Below are positions 1 to 7,700 of a stretch of 15,339 bases of DNA, one piece after another (position 1 is the stretch's first letter; every line of letters begins with the position of its first letter). This stretch comes from Baffinella frigidus. Taxonomy: Eukaryota > Cryptophyceae > Cryptomonadales > Baffinellaceae. The translations under genes were made by a program, and so were the position numbers. The notes under the pieces were generated by a model, which was not told the origin of the DNA, did no database searches, and worked only from the letters and a program-made list of their open reading frames with translations. The stretch spans positions 15,507 to 30,845 of the forward strand of contig MU646890.1 in NCBI GenBank assembly GCA_026770585.1, read 5' to 3'.

Positions 1-118
1 GGTGTAGGGTGTAGGGTGTAGGGTGTAGGGTGTAGGGTGTAGGGTGCAGGGTGTAGGGCGTAGAGTGTAGGGTGCAGGGTGCAGGGTGCGAGGTGTAGGG
101 TGCAGGGTGTAGGGGTTA
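1..118. repeat. GTGTAGG-type heptamer minisatellite
   Basis: About 16 tandem copies of a 7-bp unit (GGTGTAG with GGTGCAG variants), running in from the left edge. A second block of the same unit lies at about 4779-4900. The unit resembles a degenerate plant/algal telomere heptamer (TTTAGGG), but the array is not a true telomere because it continues into unique sequence and recurs internally. Confidence 0.9.
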
Positions 119-969
119 GGGTCAACCGCACGATGAGCGCCGCGTGGAGCAAGATAGAATCTGTCTCCGAAGGGCTGTCACCGTAGCCGTAGTCCTTCCC
201 CCCCCCCATCTGCACCCGCTGCGTCCTGCCACTCGAGAACGCCGGAGCACCTGATTTAATCCCTGGGTCCTTTGCAAGTGGACATTTGTGTAGTAACTTT
301 CGTGGTGGGAGGTGGAGTTAGAATCCATCTGGAAAATGCTCGTATGAGCGGCCGACACGGGGTACAGTAAGTGGCACAATGCGTCGAGCATGTGCGGCGC
401 TGACGCTGGTTGTTTGGCAATAAATTATCAATCTCTCTCGTAACTTTCGTGGGTTTGCGCTGCTTGGAAGGAGGGCAAAGTGTCCACGTAAGCCTCACCT
501 TTAGGTCCTTCAGGTTCTTCGAGCTCCCATCACAAGCGGACACTGGAACTGGGTCTGCAGAATGGCCCTGGTTCACCAGCTGTGGGCTATTGGAGCCATT
601 GCCTTTCCCACAAAGCGTTTCCGTCTTGAGCATTGGCCATGCTTCACACCCCTCCTTTGCATGAGCGCGAGGGTTCTGGTGGCGGGAAGGAGGAGGAGGA
701 GGAGGAGGAGGGGGAGAAGGAGGAGGAGGAGGAGGAGGGGGCAGGGTCGTGGGTGCGAGGGCTTGATGCTGGGGTTGTGCGTAGCCGTTAATAGCCAGGG
801 ATTAGCCAACAAGGTGTGACTCTTCCGTGAATAGATCTGCACCTTGCATTATCTATGGTCCGAAGAAAGGGCAACAGGGGTCCTCCCACGCTGCGCTGCT
901 GGCGTCGTGGGTCTTCACAAGGGCGACGTGGGTCATTGCAGCCTCAAGAACGCAGAACAGTAGGATAGA
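119..969. other. Gene-poor stretch with GGA-rich purine tract
   Basis: No supported gene. A purine tract of GGA/AGG triplets at about 688-740 creates poly-Arg and poly-Leu reading frames on the two strands, which are low-complexity shadows. Minus-strand frames at 256-633 are open but have no recognisable domain, splice context or start context. I see no RNA gene. Confidence 0.5.
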
Positions 970-1192
970 TACAGGGGCACCTCGCTCATAAGGAGTCGCA
1001 CCCTTTCAGGACCCTACGATAGGCCTATCCCTTAAGTGCCCAGTAGGCGCATACGCCCTACCGTAGGGCCCTAGGACCTGCCTAGGACCTCTTGCGGGTC
1101 AATTTTGACCGGCTGGCCACTTAAGGGGTATATACCTGGGGCCCTACGGTGTTCCTACGGGGGGGGGGTTCTCCTCATGAGCGAGTTACCCC
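970..1192. mobile_element. Foldback element family A, interrupted by family B
   Basis: The arms are TACAGGGGCACCTCGCTCAT at the left and a diverged ATGAGCGAGTTACCCC at the right, matching the family A terminal inverted repeat. The centre (1026-1130) is a complete family B element. Removing B leaves the usual A centre (GGACCCTACGATAGGCC-TA-TACCTGGGGCCC), with TA duplicated at the insertion. Family A appears to be a non-autonomous MITE-like element with a TA target; no transposase is encoded. Confidence 0.85.
1026..1130. mobile_element. Foldback element family B, copy 1 (inside A)
   Basis: It begins TATCCCTTAAGTG and ends CACTTAAGGGGTA. The interior carries CCTACCGTAGGGCCCTAGG and a GTCAATTTTGAC mini-palindrome. 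It is inserted at a TA of a family A element. Full copies are about 104-107 bp when uninterrupted. Confidence 0.85.
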
Positions 1193-1352
1193 TTCTGTTA
1201 ACTGCGGTTAACAGTCGTCAGAGTCTCGGCGAGTGCCGTGGATTTCCTTAGAGAGAGTGGCGTTCGCGACAGCCGTGTCTCGGCTCGGGCCACCCTGTAT
1301 CCCCTCTTCACGAGCCTCTGCACTGGAGAGCGAAACGCGATCCGAAAGCAAA

Positions 1353-1440
1353 AATGCTTTCTCTGCAGATCCCTTCTACGGAACGGCGTGTCGTTGGCAT
1401 ATGTTGGGAGAAATTAAAACCTAAAGGACCTAAAGGGGGG
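1353..1440. repeat. Dispersed repeat, copy 1 (second at 2331-2400)
   Basis: The two segments share CTTTCTGCAG-like, TATGTTGGGAG and ACCTAAAGGACCTAAAGGGG blocks with small indels. They are diverged copies of an unclassified repeat. I see no coding content in the surrounding 1193-1461 stretch. Confidence 0.55.
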
Positions 1441-1461
1441 GTAACGTGGTGACCATGTTAA

Positions 1462-1621
1462 TAGGGTAACGGCCTGAAAATGGGGTTGTTAGGCCTACGG
1501 CATTGCCTAGGACCTCCTACCGTAGGCCGAGACTTTTTGGTCCTAGGATCCCTCGGCCTACGGTAGGAGGTCCTAGGCAATGCCGTATGCCCAACTACCC
1601 CATTTTCAGGCCGTTAGCCTA
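1462..1621. mobile_element. Foldback element family C, copy 1
   Basis: A 160-bp near-perfect palindrome. The terminal repeats are TAGGGTAACGGCCTGAAAAT and its complement ending GCCGTTAGCCTA, flanked by TA. Long inner arms contain CCTAGGACCTCCTACCGTAG. The second copy at 6347-6506 is nearly identical, which suggests recent mobility. Confidence 0.88.
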
Positions 1622-1738
1622 TGAATGTTGTTTGTGATCTGAACAAACACGTGTTTTCACTGCCTGGGAGCCTGGGAACACCGTACGAGCAGTGTGTGAC
1701 CTCCTTTTCGAGCAGCAATTGTAGATGGCATCGCTCTT

Positions 1739-1987
1739 TGTCCCTTAAGTGGCCAGTAGGCTCATACGCCCTACAGGGGTACCTCGCTCATAAGAAACCG
1801 CACCCCCCTAGGACCCTACAGTACATCTATGCTTAGGCTTAGGGCCCTACGTTGGTCCTAGGGCCCTACGTTGGTCCTAGGGGGGGGGCAGTTTCTTATG
1901 AGCGAGGTACCCCTGTACCGCAGGGCCCTAGGACCTGCCTAGGACCTCTTGGCCGTCAAATTTGACTGCCTGGCCACTTAAGGGATA
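1739..1987. mobile_element. Foldback element family B, interrupted by family A
   Basis: The B ends are TGTCCCTTAAGTGGCC and GGCCACTTAAGGGATA. The B interior is split at CGCCCTA/TACCG by a complete family A element at 1772-1917. Intact B reads CGCCCTACCG at the same place, so TA was duplicated on insertion. This is the reverse of the nesting at 970-1192. Confidence 0.9.
1772..1917. mobile_element. Foldback element family A, inside B
   Basis: It runs from TACAGGGGTACCTCGCTCAT to ATGAGCGAGGTACCCCTGTA, so both arms are intact. The centre carries a short internal duplication of AGGGCCCTACGTTGGTCCT. It is inserted at TA in a family B copy. Confidence 0.9.
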
Positions 1988-2159
1988 TCTACAATCTGGG
2001 CACGTGCGTTTCCCAGCGTGCCGCGTGGCAGACCGTCGGAGCCTCACCACCAGACCGACGGCAAGTCTGGGGATAAATCGCCCCTGGGAGAAGTCGGTGT
2101 GACTTTACACAAGTCACGTCCACTTTAGACCAAATGTACACATTCGCCCCCCCCCGAGA

Positions 2160-2280
2160 TACAGGGGTACCTCGTTCATAAGAAACCGCCTCCCCCTAGG
2201 ACCCTACAGTAGGCGTATGCCCAGGGCCCTATGGTGGTCCTAGGGGGGTGGGCGTTTCGTATGAGCGAGGTACCCCTGTA
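2160..2280. mobile_element. Foldback element family A
   Basis: A complete 121-bp copy bounded by TACAGGGGTACCTCGTTCAT and ATGAGCGAGGTACCCCTGTA. The C-rich then G-rich inner arms and the centre GTAGGCGTATGCCCAGGGCC represent an uninterrupted A core. Confidence 0.9.
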
Positions 2281-2330
2281 GATCGAGTGAACCGAGCTTG
2301 CTCCTCCCAATATTGAAAGGGAACATGGCC

Positions 2331-2400
2331 TTTCTGCAGGATAAGTTCGGGTGTCCGCCTATGTTGGGAGCTCGAAGAACCTAAAGGACCTAAAGGGGTG
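2331..2400. repeat. Dispersed repeat, copy 2
   Basis: Matches 1353-1440 in order (CTTTCTGCAG, TATGTTGGGAG, CCTAAAGGACCTAAAGGGG). Nothing codes in the 2281-2500 stretch around it. Confidence 0.5.
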
Positions 2401-2464
2401 TGGTGTGGCTGATGTTTGCCACGCTGTTGTGGTCCGAAGCTATCTGAGCCTCTCCTGGTCCGAC

Positions 2465-2559
2465 CCGTAGGAGCGTAAGAGGCTACTGGCCACTTGAGGG
2501 ATACAGGGGTACCCCGCTCATAAGAAACACCCACACCCACACAGGACCACCATAGGGCC
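2465..2559. mobile_element. Fused half B and half A elements
   Basis: The right end of a family B element (CTACTGGCCACTTGAGGGATA, to 2502) runs directly into the left arm of family A (TACAGGGGTACCCCGCTCAT, from 2501). The shared TA suggests A inserted at the TA target duplication of B. The right half of A is missing. Confidence 0.7.
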
Positions 2560-2651
2560 TTTCCGAGAGAAACCTTGATCACTACAGGGCTGACTCGAAA
2601 TTAAGGTCACACAATACAAGGTCACACACTGGACACTCCGATGTGGACGCT

Positions 2652-2735
2652 AGTTATTTAACGTCCGCACACTGACTGCTTTTCTGCGGACGTTCGATTT
2701 AACGTCCGCACACTGACTGTTTTTTTTGTGGGCGT
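2652..2735. repeat. Left subterminal 41-bp repeats of the TIR element
   Basis: Two copies of a unit with GTCCGCACACTGACTGCTTT followed by CTGCGGACGTT. The GTCCGCA/TGCGGAC ends of each unit can pair with each other, so each repeat is a potential hairpin. Confidence 0.8.
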
Positions 2736-2775
2736 TATACAGCGAGAGAAAAAAAAGGGCTCAGAGGAAGGTTAC

Positions 2776-3111
2776 ATGGGTCTAGTAAAGGACAGCCGAG
2801 CTGATCACGTGTCTTGGTTGGACACATATCCCCCGGCCGCCGCCAGCCAGGCGCGTCTCGGGGACCAAGATGCCGCGCGCCAGGCGCTCACTAACAAACA
2901 TGAAGCAGATAGGAAGCGGTTCCTGCTAGAGAGCACTGAATTCGCTAGGTGGCGCGTGGAGCATTCAACCCCCGCGGGAGGGATCCTTGCCGCGTACCAC
3001 ATGGAGAGCGTGACCAGGTGGGCCCAAGAGCGGACACGCAAGCTAGAGTATGGGGAGCGTGTCAGGTGGCTAGATTTTCATGCATCCAGGGGATTCTTTC
3101 CCCGGGAGTAA
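2776..3111 (+). CDS. Hypothetical protein inside the TIR element
   Basis: An ATG-initiated frame of 111 codons fills the centre of the TIR element between the subterminal repeats. The frame also extends upstream without an ATG. The product is polar and apparently helical: a middle stretch rich in Ala, Asp, Arg and Glu, then RWRVEHSTPAGG and WAQERTRKLEYGERVRWLDF. Two WLD motifs lie near its ends. I recognise no family: there is no DDE/DDD triad, zinc motif, signal peptide or membrane segment. It could be a captured host fragment, an element-encoded protein or a chance GC-rich frame. Its sharp confinement between the repeats is the reason to list it. Confidence 0.35.
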   Translation: MGLVKDSRADHVSWLDTYPPAAASQARLGDQDAARQALTNKHEADRKRFLLESTEFARWRVEHSTPAGGILAAYHMESVTRWAQERTRKLEYGERVRWLDFHASRGFFPRE

Positions 3112-3119
3112 AAACTGTG

Positions 3120-3290
3120 CTGAATTTGACGTCCGCACACAACCGTTTTTCGCGAACCTTGCTGAGTGGTTTAAGGTCCACATTCAACGACCGCGCACTG
3201 ACTGCTTTTCTGCGGACGTTGAATTTAACGTCCGCACACTGACTGCTTTTCTGTGGACGTTAAATTTAACGTCCGCACACTGACTGCCTC
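3120..3290. repeat. Right subterminal 41-bp repeats of the TIR element
   Basis: Three to four copies, the outer ones intact and the inner ones degraded, of the same unit and in the same orientation as 2652-2735 (GTCCGCACACTGACTGCTTT, then CTGTGGACGTTAAATTTAAC, 41 bp per period). Confidence 0.85.
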
Positions 3291-3465
3291 AAAAGTGTGA
3301 GACCTTAATTTCGAGTCAGCCCTGTAGTGCGCCCGCGTTCCGTGCGAACAGGACTCACGCGCACAGAGAGGAGTAGTGGGATTGTTCGATTGTGTAATAA
3401 AGAACTGGGTCCCCGGCAGCAACTGGCTGGAGGAGTTCCGAGTAACCCCCTACAGTGTGCAGGGG

Positions 3466-3587
3466 CACAGGGGTACCTCGCTCATAAGAAACGCCCCCCC
3501 CCCCTAGGACCACCATAGGGCCCGAGGCATACGCCTACTGTAGGGTCCTAGGGGGAGGCGGTTTCTTATGAGCGAGGTACCCCTGTA
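3466..3587. mobile_element. Foldback element family A
   Basis: A complete copy, with the left boundary mutated to CACAGGGGTACC and the right ending CCCCTGTA. It is the first member of a run of A copies extending to 4651. Confidence 0.88.
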
Positions 3588-3720
3588 CCTCGAATACAGA
3601 ACACCGACCCCCCCCACCTGGAACCCACAAATGGGGCCCTTCGCTCACCCCTCCGGCACCTCCCTACACCTGTACCCAACATTCCAGTAGCGCTCCGACC
3701 CCCCCCCCCCCGTCAGGGTT

Positions 3721-3842
3721 TACAGGGTTACCTCGCTCACAAGAAAGCGTCCCCCCCTAGGACCCTACAGTAGGTCTATGCCTAGGGCCCTACGGTGGTC
3801 CTATGGGGGGGGGCGGTTTCTTATGGGCGAGGTACCCCTGTA
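3721..3842. mobile_element. Foldback element family A
   Basis: A complete copy, TACAGGGTTACCTCGCTCAC to GGTACCCCTGTA. The spacer before it (3588-3720) is C-rich and shows nothing recognisable. Confidence 0.88.
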
Positions 3843-3909
3843 GGGTTTCGAGGAGCGACGTGCCAACAGTGGTGTCGCCCGCCACTGCTGACTAGTCCGT
3901 GGCATGCCC

Positions 3910-4030
3910 TACAGGGGTACCTCGCTCACAAGAAACTGCCCCCACCGTAGGACCACCGTAGGGCCTTAGGCATGGTCCTACTGTAGGGTCCTAGGGGGAG
4001 GCGGTTTCTTATGAGCGAGGTACTCCTGTA
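3910..4030. mobile_element. Foldback element family A
   Basis: A complete copy, TACAGGGGTACCTCGCTCAC to GAGGTACTCCTGTA. It is followed by short repeated CAGGGGTA stubs. Confidence 0.88.
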
Positions 4031-4050
4031 CAGGGGTACAGGGGTACCTG

Positions 4051-4090
4051 GATGTCCACTTAAGGATGTCTACTCAGACGACCTAAGTGG
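4051..4090. repeat. Short inverted repeat
   Basis: GTCCACTTA and TAAGTGGAC face each other across about 22 bp. The sequence resembles the CACTTAAGG end of family B and is probably a remnant. Confidence 0.5.
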
Positions 4091-4098
4091 ACCTCGCC

Positions 4099-4201
4099 TA
4101 CAGGGGTACCTCGCTCATAAGAAAACACCCTCTCCTAGGACCCTACATGTACTGTAGGGTCCTAGGGGGGTGCGGCGCCTTGTGAGCGAGGTACCCCTGT
4201 A
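4099..4201. mobile_element. Foldback element family A, short core
   Basis: Complete ends (TACAGGGGTACCTCGCTCAT and GAGCGAGGTACCCCTGTA) with a shortened centre (CCCTACATGTACTGTAGGG), giving about 103 bp. Confidence 0.88.
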
Positions 4202-4255
4202 GGGGCCTACGACTTGCTGGGGGTCACTTATGACCCTCCCGCCACTTACGGGATG

Positions 4256-4311
4256 GGCCTACTGTAGGGTCCTAGGGGGGTGCGCCTCCTTGTGAGCGAG
4301 GTACCCCTGTA
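4256..4311. mobile_element. Right half of a family A element
   Basis: Only the right arm is present (CTACTGTAGGGTCCTAGG through GAGCGAGGTACCCCTGTA). The left arm is replaced by a B-like scrap (CCACTTACGGGAT). Confidence 0.75.
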
Positions 4312-4313
4312 TA

Positions 4314-4436
4314 CACAGGGGTACCTCGCTCATAAGAAACCGCCCCCCTCTAGAGGACCCTACAGTAGGCCTATGCCTAGGGCCCTATAGTAGTCCTAGG
4401 GGGGCGGCGGCGCCATGCGAGCGAGGTAACCCTGTA
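4314..4436. mobile_element. Foldback element family A
   Basis: A complete copy from CACAGGGGTACCTCGCTCAT to GAGCGAGGTAACCCTGTA. It has the uninterrupted centre GGCCTATGCCTAGGGCCC, used here as an empty-site reference for the nested B at 1026-1130. Confidence 0.85.
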
Positions 4437-4458
4437 GGGGCCTACGACTTGATAGGCC

Positions 4459-4579
4459 TACAGGGGTACCTCGCTCATAAGAAACCGCCCCCCCCCCAAG
4501 GGCCACATAGGACCCTAGGCATAGGCCTACTGTAGGGTCCTAGGGGGGGGCGGTTTCTTATGAGCGAGGTACCCCTGTA
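4459..4579. mobile_element. Foldback element family A
   Basis: A complete copy, TACAGGGGTACCTCGCTCAT to ATGAGCGAGGTACCCCTGTA. It is followed immediately by another right half at 4579-4651. Confidence 0.88.
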
Positions 4580-4651
4580 CAGTAGGCCTACGCCTAGGGC
4601 CCTAGTAGTCCTAGGGGGGGGGCGGCGCCATGTGAGCGAGGTAACCCTGTG
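4579..4651. mobile_element. Right half of a family A element
   Basis: Starts ACAGTAGGCCTACGCC and continues through the G-rich arm to GAGCGAGGTAACCCTGTGG. This right half closes the tandem nest, about 45 bp beyond the Sec22 stop codon. Confidence 0.75.
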
Positions 4652-4654
4652 GAA

Positions 4655-4682
4655 CCACTGTTAACTTAAGAAGTAACAGTGG
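4655..4682 (-). other. Hairpin just downstream of the Sec22 stop
   Basis: CCACTGTTA and TAACAGTGG form a perfect 9-bp stem with a 10-nt loop, 13 bp past the stop codon in the transcript direction, so probably in the 3' UTR. It could be a small foldback remnant or an RNA structure. No clear polyadenylation signal is visible beyond it. Confidence 0.5.
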
Positions 4683-4695
4683 ATAACCTGGTAGA

Positions 4696-4731
4696 TCATC
4701 TCCAGAACACGTAGAGCAGGATCATCACCAC
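4696..4731 (-). CDS. SEC22: Sec22 terminal exon 9
   Basis: Acceptor CCCAAACAG, 11 codons (VVMILLYVFWR), then stop TGA. It completes the hydrophobic tail anchor, as in the family ending FIMLIVYVRFWWL. The acceptor is directly fused to a TTTTGGG heptamer array. Confidence 0.88.
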   Translation of the reverse strand: MVMILLYVFWR

Positions 4732-7700
4732 CTGTTTGGGGGTTTTGGGTTTTGGGTTTTGGGTTTTGGGTTTTGGGTGCAGGGCGTAGGGTGTGGGGTG
4801 TAGGGTGTAGGGTGTAGGGTGTAAGGTGTAGGGTGTAGGGTGTAGGGTGTAGGGTGTGGGGTGTGAGGTGTAGGGTGCAGGGTGTAGGGTTAGGGGTGAG
4901 GGGTTAGGAGTTAGGGTTTCGGGCATCGTGTTCAGGGTTTGGGGTTTGGGGTTTGGGGTTTGGGGTTTGGGGTTCAGGGGCGGACCACGGAGACGACGGT
5001 GACTGGCGCCCACTGTCGAAGCAGCAAGTCTACCGTAAGGCTATCCCATAAGTGGCCATAGGGCGAATATTCACCCTAACTCGCCCTGGGCAGGTCCTAG
5101 GGCCCTACCGTAGGGTGTATGCGCCTACTGGCCACTTAAGGGATAGGCGTAGGACCGTACAGGGTTGCCTCGCTCACCAGGAGCCACCCCCCCCCTAGGA
5201 CCCTACCGTAGGCCTGCAGCTATCCCTTAAGTGACCAGGCCTCCAAATTTGGGGGCTTGAGGTCCTAGGCTGGTCCTAGGGCCCTACGGTAGGGCGTATG
5301 AGCCTACTGGCCACTTAAGGGATAGCCCTACGGTGGTTTGGTGTTTGGTGTTTGGGGTTTGGGGTTCAGGGTTTCGGGTTTTGGGAGCGGACCACGGAGA
5401 CGACGGCGACTGGCGCCCACTGTCGGAGCAGCAAGTCGCGGTACCTGGTTTGGGGGGGTGGGGTTTGGGGTTTGGGGTTTGGGGGTGAGGGTTTGCTGGC
5501 TTCAGAGGAGCAAGTCGAGGTACCTGCCACGAAACACCCAAGTTCAGCATCGTGTTGGGGTTTAGGGGTTACTGTAAGAGCAGCAAGTCGCGGTACCTGG
5601 CCCACCAAACGCTAACGTAAGCTTCGTGCGTTCATCACACTCGCCGTCCTCATGTGTTCCAGTACTACGTGGAAATTAAGAAAAAGCACCGCCCTAGGAC
5701 CTTTCGAGCTACCAATGCCTACGCCACGGAAAGCCACGGAGACAACCGCGACTTTGTCTCAGAAAGCGAGTTCTAAAACTCGTTTTCTTAAGTCAATTCC
5801 CCTACAAATTCGTCAACTTATTCTTTACTCTCCGCATAAGTTGACAAATTTGTAGGGGAATTGACTTAGGAAAACGAGTTTTAGAACTCGTTTTCTGAGA
5901 TAAGACTGGCGCCCACTGTCGGAGCAGCAAGTCACGGTACCTGGTTTGGGGTTTACGGTGTAGGGTTTAGGGGTGACTGTCGGAGCAGCAAATTTCGGTA
6001 CCTGCCACGACACGCCCAAGTTAAATAAATAAATAAATATTATCATATATATATCCCTTAAGTGCCCATGCCGTCAAATTTGACGGCCAAGAGGTCCTAG
6101 GTAGGTCCTAGGACCCTACGGTAGGGCGTATGAGCCTACTGGGCACTTAAGGGATAGTAAACACACCGTGCCCCTGCCCAACATCTGTACCAGCGTTTCC
6201 CAACGTGTGTCTTGAGGTTGACGTCAGCACTCTTGCCCAGCAGCATACCACATCGTGTGCACATCACATGGCGCGACAGCGGAACGCTCATGCTCAGTGC
6301 GGAGGGAGCGGGGGTTGGTCGCCATTTTCGTGAGAAGGCACATTAATAGGGTAACGGCCTGAAAATGGGGTCGTTAGGCCTACGGCATTGCCTAGGACCT
6401 CCTACCGTAGGCCGAGACGTTTTGGTCGTAGGATCCCTCGGCCTACGGTAGGAGGTCCTAGGCAATACCGTAGGCCTGACTACCCCATTTTCAGGCCGTT
6501 AGCCTATGAACATCAACCTTCAACGGACGAAACGAGGGAAAGGGGGGTGTTGTTCAGCGCGCATGCTTCTCATCTACGAGAGTCAAAGGACGGTTGGTTG
6601 GCCGTGCAGGACTCAGAAACAACAAGCGTCGCCCCAATCCCTAATCCATAAGCCCCAAACCCCAAACCCCAACCGGGAGAGGAAGACAGAGAGCGGGTTT
6701 CAGATCTGATGGCCCCAAAACAATTCAAGAAATCCAACAGTCGACGTTTTAAAAATGTAATAGAAGCATAGTCAACTTTTGCCACGGGTGGGAGGCTTAC
6801 AGGTGGGTGGCTTTGTCTTTGAAGCGCTTGGTTTCCGCGGAAAGTTGACTGGAACGGTTGGTCACAGCTGCACACAAGGGGGGAAATCAGTCAACCGAAA
6901 GTCACAGCTGCGCACAAGAGGGGAAAGAATATCAGTCAACCGAAGGTTCAAGCTGCGCACAAGGGGACAGAGAATATCAGAAAGCCCAAGGTTGAAGCTG
7001 CGCACGAGGGGAGAATAGTCAGTGAACACGACCCAATCAGAGATAGACGGGGATTTTAGGGTTGTGGGTCCCAAGTACCCCTCTTGACTACAGGGAAAGG
7101 GGGTTTAGGATTCAGGGTTTCGGTTTCAGGGTTTAGGGTTTAGGGTTTAGGGTTTAGGGTATTACTTTCGAGCTTCTCCCCGCGGCCGAGCACTTCTTGA
7201 ATATTCTTGGTCATCGAAAGTAACACCAGCCACTCGGAACACTACGAACAACCGCACCCCCGGATATCCGGTGTAACGTGATCAACACTTGCTGACTGTT
7301 GGCGTGTTTCCTAAGAAACACTCCAATAATTGACTTAAGATGGTTCTCCGTAGCGTTCTGAGTACACCCTTTTCACGTCAAAAGTGGTGAGGGGTGTACT
7401 TTCGAGCTTCTCCCCGCGGCCGAGCACCTCTTGGATGTTCTTGGTCATGATCCCCTGCGAACGAAGCGTCCCTTTTCAGCCAGCTATTCCCGGTTCAGTC
7501 AACTATTCCCGGTTCAGTCGACTATTCCCAGGTCAACCAACTTGTTCCCGGATCAGTCAAATGCCCACGAAAGTTGACTCAACTCAAGGCTAAAGGGCCT
7601 TTCTAGGACCTGTATCGAGAGTAATAAAGAAGAGAGAAGAAAGTCGACTGATCCGGGCAGAGTCCGCGACAGTTGACTAAACCGGGCAGGTTTTGTACCG

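Larger units (their letters stand above)
2583..3326. mobile_element. Non-autonomous TIR element with internal ORF
   Basis: The outer ends form an inverted repeat of about 30 bp (TACAGGGCTGACTCGAAATT at the left, its complement ending CAGCCCTGTA at the right). TA at both ends suggests a TA target like family A. Including three more matching bases, each end reads CACTA, so a CACTA-type reading is possible, but the adjacent 3-bp flanks do not match. Subterminal blocks on both sides carry 41-bp direct repeats (GTCCGCACACTGACTGCTTT core). The centre holds an ORF of 111 codons. No transposase signature is visible. Confidence 0.75.

Noticed and set aside
1-118. Chromosome end (telomere)
   Set aside because: The unit is GTGTAGG rather than a uniform telomere repeat, and similar arrays occur in introns throughout the window.
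562-842. Open frames over the GGA-rich tract on both strands
   Set aside because: They consist of poly-Arg or poly-Leu from a purine triplet repeat, with no start or splice context.
2652-3290. CRISPR-like direct repeats of about 41 bp
   Set aside because: Repeats are contiguous without unique spacers, lie at both ends of a TIR element, and the surroundings are clearly eukaryotic.
2580-3329. Classification of the TIR element as CACTA
   Set aside because: Both ends can be read as CACTA, but no 3-bp target duplication is present and TA-CAGGG ends match family A style better; left open.
4696-5013. Long Pro/His/Thr-rich frame on the minus strand
   Set aside because: It is a translation of GTGTAGG and TTTTGGG heptamers; only its last 11 codons are real, as Sec22 exon 9.
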